Shown one piece after another: positions 56,365-64,000 of a DNA stretch of 64,000 bases. Source of the DNA: Methanobacterium sp. (GTDB lineage Archaea; Methanobacteriota; Methanobacteria; Methanobacteriales; Methanobacteriaceae). A program made the translations under genes and the position numbers. The notes under the pieces were generated by a model. The model searched no databases, was not told the origin of the DNA, and worked only from the letters and a program-made list of their open reading frames with translations. The stretch is from the NCBI GenBank assembly GCA_039666455.1, contig JAVSLW010000016.1, positions 1-64,000 on the forward strand, read 5' to 3'. Position 1 is the first letter of the stretch; each line of letters starts with the position of its first letter.

Positions 56365-56976
56365 ATGGATATTGGCCCATTAATTTCATTTTTTGCAGGG
56401 ATTGCATCGGTTTTATCTCCCTGTGTAATACCCTTAATCCCAGTTGTTATAGGATATTCCTTATTAGAGAAAAAAACATCCCAGATAATAGCATTTGTTC
56501 TGGGGTTTTTCTTGATCTTTACAGTAATAATTTTTCTAACAGCAGTTTTCACGGCTGCAGTAAACTTTTATCTTTACTATTTTAGGGTTTTAGCAGCAAT
56601 AATCATAATATTGATTGGAATTTACTTTATTTTAAATAAAAAATTCTTTAATATTTCGTATGAGCCAGTAAAACATGGAAATAAGGATGTTCAATCGTTT
56701 CTTATGGGATTTTTAACTTCCCTTGCCTGGTCGCCATGCTATAGTTCCTATTTAATTGCAATCATTGCCTACAGTGCATCTTCAGGCGATATTTTATACA
56801 GTTCGATGAATTTGACATTATTTGCAGCAGGATTTTCACTTACATTATTTATAATATCTTTACTGGCATCTAAAATTAATTTAAGCAGACTGATTGAATA
56901 TTCTAACTACATAAGGATTGTCTCAGGACTAATAATTTTAATTGCAGGTATTTACATGTTACAACTCTTAATATAA
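56365..56976 (+). CDS. ccdA: CcdA-like thiol-electron carrier
   Basis: A 203-residue membrane protein with six helices, homologous to the transmembrane core of DsbD. The redox Cys pair lies in SVLSPCVIPLIPVVIGYS and SLAWSPCYSSYLIAIIAY. It passes electrons from cytoplasmic thioredoxin to external thiol proteins. It is 18 bases after the membrane thioredoxin gene, which has GGGAGATAGAAATG-type spacing, so the two form one functional module. Confidence 0.9.
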   Translation: MDIGPLISFFAGIASVLSPCVIPLIPVVIGYSLLEKKTSQIIAFVLGFFLIFTVIIFLTAVFTAAVNFYLYYFRVLAAIIIILIGIYFILNKKFFNISYEPVKHGNKDVQSFLMGFLTSLAWSPCYSSYLIAIIAYSASSGDILYSSMNLTLFAAGFSLTLFIISLLASKINLSRLIEYSNYIRIVSGLIILIAGIYMLQLLI

Positions 56977-56995
56977 AAATTCTGGGAGGGTAAGT

Positions 56996-57856
56996 ATGAA
57001 AGTGGGATTTTTAGGATTTGGTGAAGTTGCATCAACATTATCAGCAGGTCTTTTAAAGAATGGGGTTGAAGTAAGTACATGTATTGAGAAGAGAAGTCCC
57101 AGAACACAGAGACTGGCACAGGAAACAGGTTTAAATTTATGTGGATCAAACAGGGAACTTGCAGAAAATTCTGACATTTTAATTTCAGCTGTAACTCCCG
57201 GAGCAGCAATTAGGACTGCGAAGGTCGTTGGAAAATATGTTAACGGAGTTTATGTGGATATAAATAACATTTCGCCTGTAACAGCTAAAAAAGCACTTTC
57301 TTTCATTAAAAATGGAAAAACAGTAGACGCATCAATTATTGGAAGCGTTAGAACAGGTTTAAATGTTCAGATTATAGCTTCGGGCAGGTTTGCCCATGAA
57401 TTTACCAGATTAAACAATTATGGCATGAATATAGATGTAATTGGGACTGAAATTGGCCAGGCGTCTGCTTTAAAGATGTTAAGAAGTTCATTTACCAAGG
57501 GAATTTCAGCCCTGCTTTTTGAAACTCTTTATTCAGCTTATTCCATTGGAATTGACAAAGAAGTGCTTAAATATATTTCAAAAACAGAAGGTGAAGGTTT
57601 TAAAGACTCTGCAGTATCAAGAATTATTAGCAGTTCCTTTCATGCAAAAAGACGTTACGAAGAAATGGAAGAAGTTATTGAAACACTTTCTGAAAGCGAA
57701 GATCCAAAAATGAGTAAGGCTGCACAGGATTTCTTCAAAACACTCTATGAAAATTTAGGTGAACTTGAAAAAAGACCTGAAAATTACGCTGAAATATTTG
57801 ACATGATAAGAAAAAGAAGTAAAAAAAAAGAACAGTGCCATTATTCAGCAAAATAA
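56996..57856 (+). CDS. NAD(P)-binding oxidoreductase, 6-phosphogluconate-dehydrogenase-like (DUF1932)
   Basis: A 286-residue protein. The Rossmann motif GFLGFGEVASTLSAGL (3-18) is at the N-terminus. An all-helical DUF1932 domain starts near residue 170 (SALKMLRSSFTKGISALLFE). VDASIIGSVRTGL and the conserved Lys in LKMLRSSFTKG are typical of beta-hydroxyacid dehydrogenase relatives. The substrate is unknown. ATG 56996 follows GGGAGGGT. It overlaps the convergent 57841-58149 gene by 16 bases. Confidence 0.85.
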   Translation: MKVGFLGFGEVASTLSAGLLKNGVEVSTCIEKRSPRTQRLAQETGLNLCGSNRELAENSDILISAVTPGAAIRTAKVVGKYVNGVYVDINNISPVTAKKALSFIKNGKTVDASIIGSVRTGLNVQIIASGRFAHEFTRLNNYGMNIDVIGTEIGQASALKMLRSSFTKGISALLFETLYSAYSIGIDKEVLKYISKTEGEGFKDSAVSRIISSSFHAKRRYEEMEEVIETLSESEDPKMSKAAQDFFKTLYENLGELEKRPENYAEIFDMIRKRSKKKEQCHYSAK

Positions 57857-58149
57857 TGGGTAAAATCGTCTGCATCCATTTCTATAAACCACTGACCATT
57901 GGAAGTCATTATCGGGGTTCTTGTAAGGACCAGGGGGAGCAGTTCTGATTCTTCATTGTTATTAGTTTCCATTTTACTGCTTATTACATCCAGAGCGCTT
58001 GCCATAAACTCTCTTGAATTAAATCCTAATAAAATATCTCTAACGTCCATTCCAACTTTATCAGAAGCGTCAGGATTCTTTGCAATCTCTACGCTTTTTA
58101 AATTACTGAAAACTCTTACTGCAATTGCTTTAAGTTCATTATCTGTCAT
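57841..58149 (-). CDS. Small acidic protein, unassigned
   Basis: A 102-residue protein starting at ATG 58149 after GGTGATT. The first 70 residues (MTDNELKAIAVRVFSNLKSV, NREFMASALDVISSKM) are helical; the acidic end has FIEMDADDFTHYFAE. It has no recognisable motif. The 3' end overlaps the convergent dehydrogenase by 16 bases. A good ribosome site and normal composition support a real gene. Confidence 0.65.
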   Translation of the reverse strand: MTDNELKAIAVRVFSNLKSVEIAKNPDASDKVGMDVRDILLGFNSREFMASALDVISSKMETNNNEESELLPLVLTRTPIMTSNGQWFIEMDADDFTHYFAE

Positions 58150-58425
58150 AATAATCACCAAATTAACTTCTTATCTAAATAGTTTCAAACTAATATATAA
58201 AAGTAACTTATTTTAGGAATGTTTAATTTAACTTATCCAATAAAGTTCAATCTTCTCTTGATTATTTTTAAATTACACTAATTTCAGTTTCTAAATTTAA
58301 ATCTCTTTTCATTACTTTTCACATACTCTTACAAAATTCTTTATTATGAAGATCCAACATAGAAATAAGAAAAGTTATGGCTAATAGTTTTAACAGGATA
58401 AATCAGTGGGATAAGTGAGATAAAA

Positions 58426-59580
58426 ATGCGTTCAAAACAGGGAATAGCAAACCTCCCCCTACACGGAGGTCACGCACCGAGATGGCTCTTTAACAGAATG
58501 GTTAAGTTAGCTGGGAGTATACTGGACGTTATTTTATATGAATACAGTGCTGACGAATTTTTAAGACGAATTTCAGATCCTCACTGGTTCCAGGCATTTT
58601 CATGTGTGATTGGATTTGACTGGCATTCTTCAGGAACCACGACCACGACCTGTGGTGCGTTAAAGCTTGCAATTGATCCGCAAGAACACGGAATCATGAT
58701 TGCAGGGGGGAAAGGTAAAAATTCAAGAAAAACACCTTTGGATATTGAAACATCCGCTGATTTTTTCTCCTTATCTTCAAAAAAGATTGATGAACTTAAA
58801 TATTCAAGCCGTATTTCAGCAAAGATAGATAATTCATGTATTCAGGACGGTTACAGCTTATATCACCACTCATTCTTTTTTACAGAAGATGGTAACTGGG
58901 CAGTTGTGCAGCAGGGATTAAATAATGAAAATAGCTATGCCCGACGTTATCACTGGCTTTCTGAGTCCATTGATAAAGTTATAGAAGAACCACACAGTGC
59001 AATCTGCTGTGATGAGTCCAATTCAGACACACTGAATATGACATCAGATCAAAGTAATGAGGCAAGGAATATAAGTGTAGACCTTATATGCGATAATCCT
59101 GATCATTTAAAGCCCTACTTTAAAAATAAATCTCAAACACTGCTTACAGACTTTCTTGACATATCAGTGCGTTTAGATATCTCTAAAAATTTTAAAGAGA
59201 TGAAAATGCCAGGACACCATCCTGTGCTTGACGTGGATATGAGTAAAAACGAATTCAAAGTTTTAAAAAAGGCATACGAGCTGCAACCTGAAAATTATGA
59301 AGAATTAATCTCGCTTGAAGGAATAGGGCCCAAAAAAATAAGGGCACTGGCTTTAATTTCTGATCTGGTTTATGGATCTGAGCCAAGCTGGAGAGATCCT
59401 GTTAAATACAGCTTCACCCACGGTGGGAAGGACGGTTTTCCTTATCCAGTTGATAGGGAAGTTTACGATCACTCTATCCATGCTTTAAAAGAAGCATTAG
59501 ATGAAGCTAAACTGGATAAAAAAGATAAGTATAATGCGATTAAAAGATTGGAATCATTTATTAGTGTGAATGAGTGTTAA
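58426..59580 (+). CDS. DUF763 protein with helix-hairpin-helix
   Basis: A 384-residue cytoplasmic protein of the archaeal/thermophile DUF763 family: ANLPLHGGHAPRWLFNRMVK, DPHWFQAFSCVIGFDWHSSG, MIAGGKGKNSRKTP. Near residue 300 it has a helix-hairpin-helix (LISLEGIGPKKIRALALISD), which suggests DNA binding; the family has been linked by some authors to nucleases. ATG 58426 follows AAGTGAGAT. Monocistronic. Confidence 0.85.
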   Translation: MRSKQGIANLPLHGGHAPRWLFNRMVKLAGSILDVILYEYSADEFLRRISDPHWFQAFSCVIGFDWHSSGTTTTTCGALKLAIDPQEHGIMIAGGKGKNSRKTPLDIETSADFFSLSSKKIDELKYSSRISAKIDNSCIQDGYSLYHHSFFFTEDGNWAVVQQGLNNENSYARRYHWLSESIDKVIEEPHSAICCDESNSDTLNMTSDQSNEARNISVDLICDNPDHLKPYFKNKSQTLLTDFLDISVRLDISKNFKEMKMPGHHPVLDVDMSKNEFKVLKKAYELQPENYEELISLEGIGPKKIRALALISDLVYGSEPSWRDPVKYSFTHGGKDGFPYPVDREVYDHSIHALKEALDEAKLDKKDKYNAIKRLESFISVNEC

Positions 59581-59752
59581 TAAAGAAGGATCAGTGCCGT
59601 TTAAATTTCAACGATGTTTTTTTGAATCCAAAAAAGAATTGTTTGTCATCCCATAGCCACTCCTTTGTGAAAATAATCACATTACTTTGGGGGATTGATA
59701 TATGGTTGTGATTATTAGAATAATAATAGAATAATCTAAATCTGGTGAAAGA

Positions 59753-60550
59753 ATGGCAAGAGTTATAGTAGTAGCTTCTGGAAAGGGTGGTGTTGGAAAG
59801 ACTACAATCGCTGCAAACCTTGGAATAGCGTTATCTCTACATCAAGAAGATGTTGTAGTTTTAGATCTGGATATAGCAATGGCAAATTTAGAACTAATTC
59901 TTGGTCTTGAAGATAAACCTGTTACTTTACAGGAAGTACTTTCAGGGCGGGACATAATCCATAATGCAATTTATGAAGGCCCGGGAGGTGTTAAAATTGT
60001 TCCATCTGGCCTGTCGCTTTACGGTTTAAAAGATATGAAACTGGAAAGACTTGAAGAAACACTGGCCTCTTTAACTGAAAATATTGACATACTTCTAATT
60101 GATGCGCCAGGAGGGCTTGAAAGAGATGCTCTGGCTGCACTGGAAGTGTCAAATGAATTAATTCTTGTAACTACTCCTGAAATTACATCCCTGAGTGATG
60201 CTTTAAAAACAAAGATTGTGGCAGAAAAGTTAGGTATAGATGTCCTTGGAGTGGTTATTAACAGAAGAATGTCTGATAATACATTTTTAACAGCCTCTGA
60301 AATTGAGTTAATTCTTGATGTCCCTGTGCTTTCAACAATACCCGAGGATCAAAAACTAAATATTGCATCTGCTTCTGGAAGTTCCATTTTACTGGATCAT
60401 CCTAATTCTGATACCTCAAAAACATTGATGAACCTTGCAGCAATAATAATAGGAAAATACTCCTGTGAAAATGATTTAACCGGTAAAGGAATAGTCACTA
60501 AATTTCTTCAAAGCATTTATAGCAAATATATTAATGTAAACAGGTCATGA
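59753..60550 (+). CDS. minD: MinD/ParA-like ATPase
   Basis: A 265-residue deviant-Walker ATPase with SGKGGVGKTT (9-18), the switch VVLDLDIAMANLELILGLE and LLIDAPGGLERDALAAL. It resembles archaeal MinD. The C-terminal 20 residues (GIVTKFLQSIYSKYINVNRS) can form an amphipathic helix as in membrane-targeted MinD. There is no MinC or MinE next to it, as usual in archaea, where such proteins position polar structures. ATG 59753 follows GGTGAAAG. Confidence 0.88.
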   Translation: MARVIVVASGKGGVGKTTIAANLGIALSLHQEDVVVLDLDIAMANLELILGLEDKPVTLQEVLSGRDIIHNAIYEGPGGVKIVPSGLSLYGLKDMKLERLEETLASLTENIDILLIDAPGGLERDALAALEVSNELILVTTPEITSLSDALKTKIVAEKLGIDVLGVVINRRMSDNTFLTASEIELILDVPVLSTIPEDQKLNIASASGSSILLDHPNSDTSKTLMNLAAIIIGKYSCENDLTGKGIVTKFLQSIYSKYINVNRS

Positions 60551-60797
60551 TCATTTAATCTTTTTTTAAAGTGTATTTCAAATAATTCAGTGTCCAATTT
60601 TTAAGACATTACTGATTAAAATTTATTAATAAGCTAACTATATATACCTCCTCTGCAACATGGTTATTAAATAATTGAACAAAAGAAATGTTTTATTATC
60701 TCTATGTACAAAATAGAAAAAGATCAGGTGTTAATACTGATTTAAAATAAAATTACATTAATAATGACTTATAACTAAAAATAATAGGTATTACCAC

Positions 60798-61745
60798 ATG
60801 GAATACGAAAATGCATATAAATTAAAGGAAAAACTATTAATAGAAAATGATGGGATACTTTTCGATGATTTAATTAAGGGTAGCGAAATTAAAACATCCA
60901 GTGGATTATGTTACAGTATAAAAACCGATTCTCAAATAAGTTTTGATACATTAAGTCCAAAAAAAGCTAAAAATAAAATTTTAAGTGATTTAAAGGTTAT
61001 AAAGGGAATTGGAGAAGCCAAAGAGCAAAAATTAAAAGAAAACGGCTATAAAACCATTGAAGACCTGATAGATCATGAAAGATTTGGCAAAGCTGCATCA
61101 AGATTCCTGGAAATAGTATGTGACCATGATAAATGTGAAATTGAGGATTGGATTTCAGCTTATTATCCTAAATCACACCCCTTAATCTTATTTTCTTCAA
61201 GTTTAAGCGAGGATGGGGACTATGTTTTTCTGGATATTGAAACATTAGGATTATTTAACAGGCCCCTGATCCTTTTAGGACTTGCTAAAATATCTAAAAA
61301 CAAAATCACCGTAAATCAGTATTTATCAAGAAATGCTGGTGAAGAAAACGCTAGTTTAGATGCTTTTCTTTCAAATATCAATGAAAACAGTGTATTTGTA
61401 ACTTTTAACGGTCAAACATTTGATCTTCCATTTATAAAAAACAGAATGAACCATTTCAAAATAAATAAAAGCTTAAATCATCCTCATTTTGACATGCTGC
61501 ACTACTCCAGAAGGCAGTGGGGCAATGAATTAACGAATTGTAAATTAACCACAATAGAAAGACACTTATTTAATATTATAAGAGAAAATGATATTCCGGG
61601 TAGTTTAGTACCTGAATTTTACGAAACCTATGCAAAAACAGGGAATGCAGGACCTTTAATCCCTATAATCGAACACAACCAGCAAGATATAATTACGTTA
61701 GCAATGATATTTTCCAAATTACATGAACAACATGCAGAATACTAA
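60798..61745 (+). CDS. YprB-type RNase H-like 3'-5' exonuclease
   Basis: A 315-residue protein. An N-terminal segment contains a helix-hairpin-helix (LKVIKGIGEAKEQKLKENGY, about 75-94). The rest is an RNase H-like DEDD domain: motif I YVFLDIETLGLF (about 148-159), motif II FVTFNGQTFDLPFIKNRM and motif III EHNQQDIITLAMIFSKL. A role in DNA or RNA processing is inferred. ATG 60798 lies in a poor context after ACCACATG. It is followed 42 bases later by a receiver-PAS gene. Confidence 0.85.
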   Translation: MEYENAYKLKEKLLIENDGILFDDLIKGSEIKTSSGLCYSIKTDSQISFDTLSPKKAKNKILSDLKVIKGIGEAKEQKLKENGYKTIEDLIDHERFGKAASRFLEIVCDHDKCEIEDWISAYYPKSHPLILFSSSLSEDGDYVFLDIETLGLFNRPLILLGLAKISKNKITVNQYLSRNAGEENASLDAFLSNINENSVFVTFNGQTFDLPFIKNRMNHFKINKSLNHPHFDMLHYSRRQWGNELTNCKLTTIERHLFNIIRENDIPGSLVPEFYETYAKTGNAGPLIPIIEHNQQDIITLAMIFSKLHEQHAEY

Positions 61746-61787
61746 AATAGCTTTAACTCAAAGTTAAATACATACAGGAGCGTAAAC

Positions 61788-62711
61788 ATGCAATCTAAAT
61801 CTATTAAAATTCTTTTAATTGAAGATAGTAAAGAAGACGCTGTAATCATCAGAGAAATGTTAAAGGAAACCTCAAAAATTCCATTCCAGTTAACACATGT
61901 TAATAGACTTAAAACCGGTTTTGAAAAACTTTTTATAGACGCATTTGACCTGATACTTTTGGATTTAAATTTACCAGATAGTCGGGGATTTGATACGTTT
62001 ATCAGGACCTATGATCAGGCTCCAGAATTACCAATCATTATTTTAAGTGGTTTTGGAAATGAAGAAGTCGCTGTAAGGGCTGTTCGGGAAGGTGCTCAGG
62101 ATTATTTGATTAAAGGTGAAATCGACGGTAGAATACTTGTTCGATCAATTTATTATGCTATGGAACGTAAAAAAATTGAAAAACAGCTCATGAAAACCCA
62201 AAAAGATCTAAGAAAATTAATTGAATGGCATGAAGAAGAACTAAAAGAAACAGAATTAAAGTTAAAATCAGAAATGGATGAATGTAAATTGCTGGAAAGC
62301 AGGCTTGACAATGCACTTGGAAATCTAAAAATCGAGAAATTTAAACTGAATACCATTATAAATAAACTTCCAGTAGGTATACTCATCGTGGACGCATCTT
62401 CAGGTAAACCTATTATAAAAAACAAAAAATTGGATGAAATATGGAAAGATTGCGCTGAAACAGATGAATTAGCTGAATATTGTTATTATAATGGTTCACA
62501 TGTAGATGGAAAACCATACGAACTTAAAGATTGGCCCCTTACCCGCTCAATTAAAAATGGGGAAGAAATTGAAGATCAAAAAATTGTTGTTTCAAGGGAC
62601 GATGGTTCTGAAAGCATTATAAGCAACAGTTCTATTCCAATAAGAAATGAAAAAGGAAAAATAATAATGGGAATATCCATTTTTTCAGATATTAGTGATG
62701 CTGAATTTTAA
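61788..62711 (+). CDS. Receiver-PAS signalling protein
   Basis: A 307-residue protein without an output kinase. Residues 1-125 are a receiver domain (IEDSKED, Asp59 in LILLDLNLPDS, Lys in DYLIKGE). A coiled coil follows (about 130-185, LRKLIEWHEEELKETELKLK), then a PAS domain (LPVGILIVDASSGKPIIKNK to IVMGISIFSDISD). It is closely similar in its receiver to the kinase at 26508-27731, and could be phosphorylated by such kinases. ATG 61788 follows AGGAGCGT. Confidence 0.88.
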   Translation: MQSKSIKILLIEDSKEDAVIIREMLKETSKIPFQLTHVNRLKTGFEKLFIDAFDLILLDLNLPDSRGFDTFIRTYDQAPELPIIILSGFGNEEVAVRAVREGAQDYLIKGEIDGRILVRSIYYAMERKKIEKQLMKTQKDLRKLIEWHEEELKETELKLKSEMDECKLLESRLDNALGNLKIEKFKLNTIINKLPVGILIVDASSGKPIIKNKKLDEIWKDCAETDELAEYCYYNGSHVDGKPYELKDWPLTRSIKNGEEIEDQKIVVSRDDGSESIISNSSIPIRNEKGKIIMGISIFSDISDAEF

Positions 62712-62715
62712 AAAT

Positions 62716-63366
62716 TCAGATATAAAAATGCTGCAAATTCAAACCAAAATGAGATAAAATAATTAATAGTCCTTCAAACCCTATATAAAACATTAAACCA
62801 AAATATAGGGCTGTAACAATAATTAGAGCATAACTTATCATTATAAAATAACCATCACTTTCAAGGATACCTGCAGAAAGCAGAAATATGCAATAAGCAG
62901 GTAAAGTATCTGTTAAAGGAATAGGTAAGGGAAGCATAAGTAAAAAAGCGCTGAACACTAATAAAATACCATTAATTACATTCATAGAGTACCTGTCGGT
63001 CAACATCTGAGCACGTGGTTTGAGTACATTCTCAAATTTTTTTAAAACCATAATACTACCTTTTAATATATTTATGGCAGTACTTCGGGGTATTTTATAT
63101 CTTAAGATTTTTTTGGGCATTAAAAATTTGTTAAAAATAACGCTTATTCCAATAAACATTATCGCTATTCCAAAAGGGATACTTGATCCCGGGATAGATA
63201 CAGGAATTAAAAAGGGAGTGGCCAGCACCATGCATGAAATAAACCTTCCACGATATCCTGCAATCTCTAAAAATTCTTCTAAAGTTATATAATCTGGAAA
63301 GTTTTCATTGGAAATTTGAGATAGAGCATCTGAAAAAAAGATGCTTGATTTCACTGTTTTGGACAA
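62716..63366 (-). CDS. ExoD-like membrane protein
   Basis: A 216-residue protein of the exopolysaccharide-synthesis ExoD family: ITLEEFLEIAGYRGRFISCM, then VLATPFLIPVSIPGSSIPFG and a helical membrane core of four to five helices (LVFSAFLLMLPLPIPLTDTLPA shortened here to its core LLMLPLPIPLTD). Members influence surface polysaccharide in bacteria by an unknown mechanism. Start ATG 63366; converges on the receiver-PAS gene with four bases between. Confidence 0.88.
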   Translation of the reverse strand: MSKTVKSSIFFSDALSQISNENFPDYITLEEFLEIAGYRGRFISCMVLATPFLIPVSIPGSSIPFGIAIMFIGISVIFNKFLMPKKILRYKIPRSTAINILKGSIMVLKKFENVLKPRAQMLTDRYSMNVINGILLVFSAFLLMLPLPIPLTDTLPAYCIFLLSAGILESDGYFIMISYALIIVTALYFGLMFYIGFEGLLIILSHFGLNLQHFYI

Positions 63367-63480
63367 ATTACTAACCTCAATAAGATTTAATTAATTTTCT
63401 TTTAGTTTTAAATATATTTTCTTTATGGTTTATCTTTAATGCACACAAAATTCTATCAATTTTGGCCGTGTTTATGAAAT

Positions 63481-64000
63481 TTAATTTGAGTTAATGAGCC
63501 TTTCTGATGTTTTACCATAAAATTTCCACGAAAGATAATAGGTGACTATATTTACAACTAAAAAACCGGTAAATCCCGGATCAAAAATTGCTGCAAAGTT
63601 ATTGGAGAAGTGTAATCCTACTGCAAGAGAATAATATTTAACTGGTTGCCTTTTTGAAATACCATATGCAATGATTGAAGCACTTGCAGCATGAAATAAA
63701 ATTCCAGGAAACCTCAATAATACTGGCACATCCAATATAAAAACATAAACCAAAAACTCGGATATACCAAATCCTAAACCAACCAGAAATCCCAGAATAA
63801 AGATAGATCTTCCAGTTTCTCCATGTCGATAGAATAGAGGATAAGCTTTGGCAAATTCTTCTATGATTGGAGCAAAAACAACAATTAACACAGTTTCTGC
63901 TATAAAAAGAGGTAAAAAAGTTAATAGATTTACAGCAAATGTCTGAAAAAAAAGTGTTATTGGAATACTGACTATTACTCCAGAAATTAAAAAGAAAATT
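63481..64000 (-). CDS. PrsW-family intramembrane protease, 5' end outside the window
   Basis: The C-terminal 172 residues of a membrane protein; the frame stays open to base 64000, so the start lies beyond the window. The glutamyl-protease motif is VFAPIIEEFAKAYPLFYR (EExxK), followed by GFLVGLGFGISEFLVYVF and the conserved RFPGILFHAASASIIAYGIS and AVGLHFSNNFAA. Members cut anti-sigma or other membrane regulatory proteins in bacteria. The archaeal target is unknown. Confidence 0.85.
   Translation of the reverse strand, partial: IFFLISGVIVSIPITLFFQTFAVNLLTFLPLFIAETVLIVVFAPIIEEFAKAYPLFYRHGETGRSIFILGFLVGLGFGISEFLVYVFILDVPVLLRFPGILFHAASASIIAYGISKRQPVKYYSLAVGLHFSNNFAAIFDPGFTGFLVVNIVTYYLSWKFYGKTSERLINSN

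Overview
The window is AT-rich chromosomal DNA of a hydrogenotrophic methanogen of the order Methanobacteriales, most likely a mesophilic Methanobacterium. The evidence is a four-subunit archaeal pyruvate:ferredoxin oxidoreductase (porCDAB), an archaeal ether-lipid prenyltransferase, AglB, aIF5A and aIF6, a pyruvoyl arginine decarboxylase, a His-type Thi4, a split archaeal GMP synthetase, a methanogen-type dihydropteroate-synthase-like enzyme, and ribosome binding sites of the GGAGGT/GGTGAT type. The genus call is an inference from gene content. No tRNA, rRNA or CRISPR array was recognised.

Layout. 1-3.5 kb: a tandemly repeated cassette (lysine-rich repeat protein, acid-rich partner, small membrane protein) that resembles no family I know, ending in a broken fragment. 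3.7-7.3 kb: NAD kinase, inositol-phosphatase-like enzyme and arginine decarboxylase, divergent from aIF5A and agmatinase; this is a polyamine/hypusine neighbourhood. 7.3-13 kb: an accessory island with one intact exported C39-type peptidase and three relics of it, small membrane proteins, paired OB-like secreted proteins, strings of short hairpins, a transposase remnant and a triple-palindrome operator. 13.1-20.8 kb: archaeal ornithine cyclodeaminase-type enzyme, a metal-responsive DtxR regulator with its own boxes, DegT-like aminotransferase, MBL hydrolase, NreA repair protein and GMP synthetase ATPase subunit. 21-25.5 kb: three envelope/glycan genes lying between the two GMP synthetase subunits. 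25.7-31.4 kb: signalling, adenine deaminase, a flavoprotein, and a long non-coding interval that carries a second copy of the dtxR promoter plus RNA-like hairpins. 31.7-37.4 kb: AglB, DRG GTPase, Thi4, adenylate kinase.

37.8-43.7 kb: a long translation/secretion operon (rnp4, yhbY-like, rps19e, PDCD5, PP-loop ATPase, rpl39e, rpl31e, aif6, rpl18a, pfdA, ftsY, and a 30-residue basic protein). A HicBA toxin-antitoxin module has split it, leaving complementary partial duplicates of the host genes on each side. 43.9-50.6 kb: lipid and tRNA modification enzymes, envelope proteins and the por operon with a candidate operator. 50.9-58 kb: pterin-like enzyme followed by a triplicated terminator, tRNA thiolation (NcsA plus a ubiquitin-like carrier), site-2 protease, DUF89, and a thioredoxin/CcdA thiol pair. 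58.4-64 kb: DUF763, MinD, an RNase H-like nuclease, a receiver-PAS protein, ExoD-like protein and a partial PrsW-type protease.

The best candidates for undescribed biology are: (i) the repeated basic/acidic/membrane cassette at 1-3.5 kb; (ii) the metal-regulator promoter copy driving an apparently non-coding, structured transcript at 30.74-30.98 kb; (iii) the HicBA insertion with reciprocal gene decay at 39.6-40.9 kb; (iv) the three 17-bp palindromes at exact 19-bp pitch at 12.23-12.29 kb; and (v) the hairpin strings, which appear to behave as an insertable element. All of these are readings of sequence alone.
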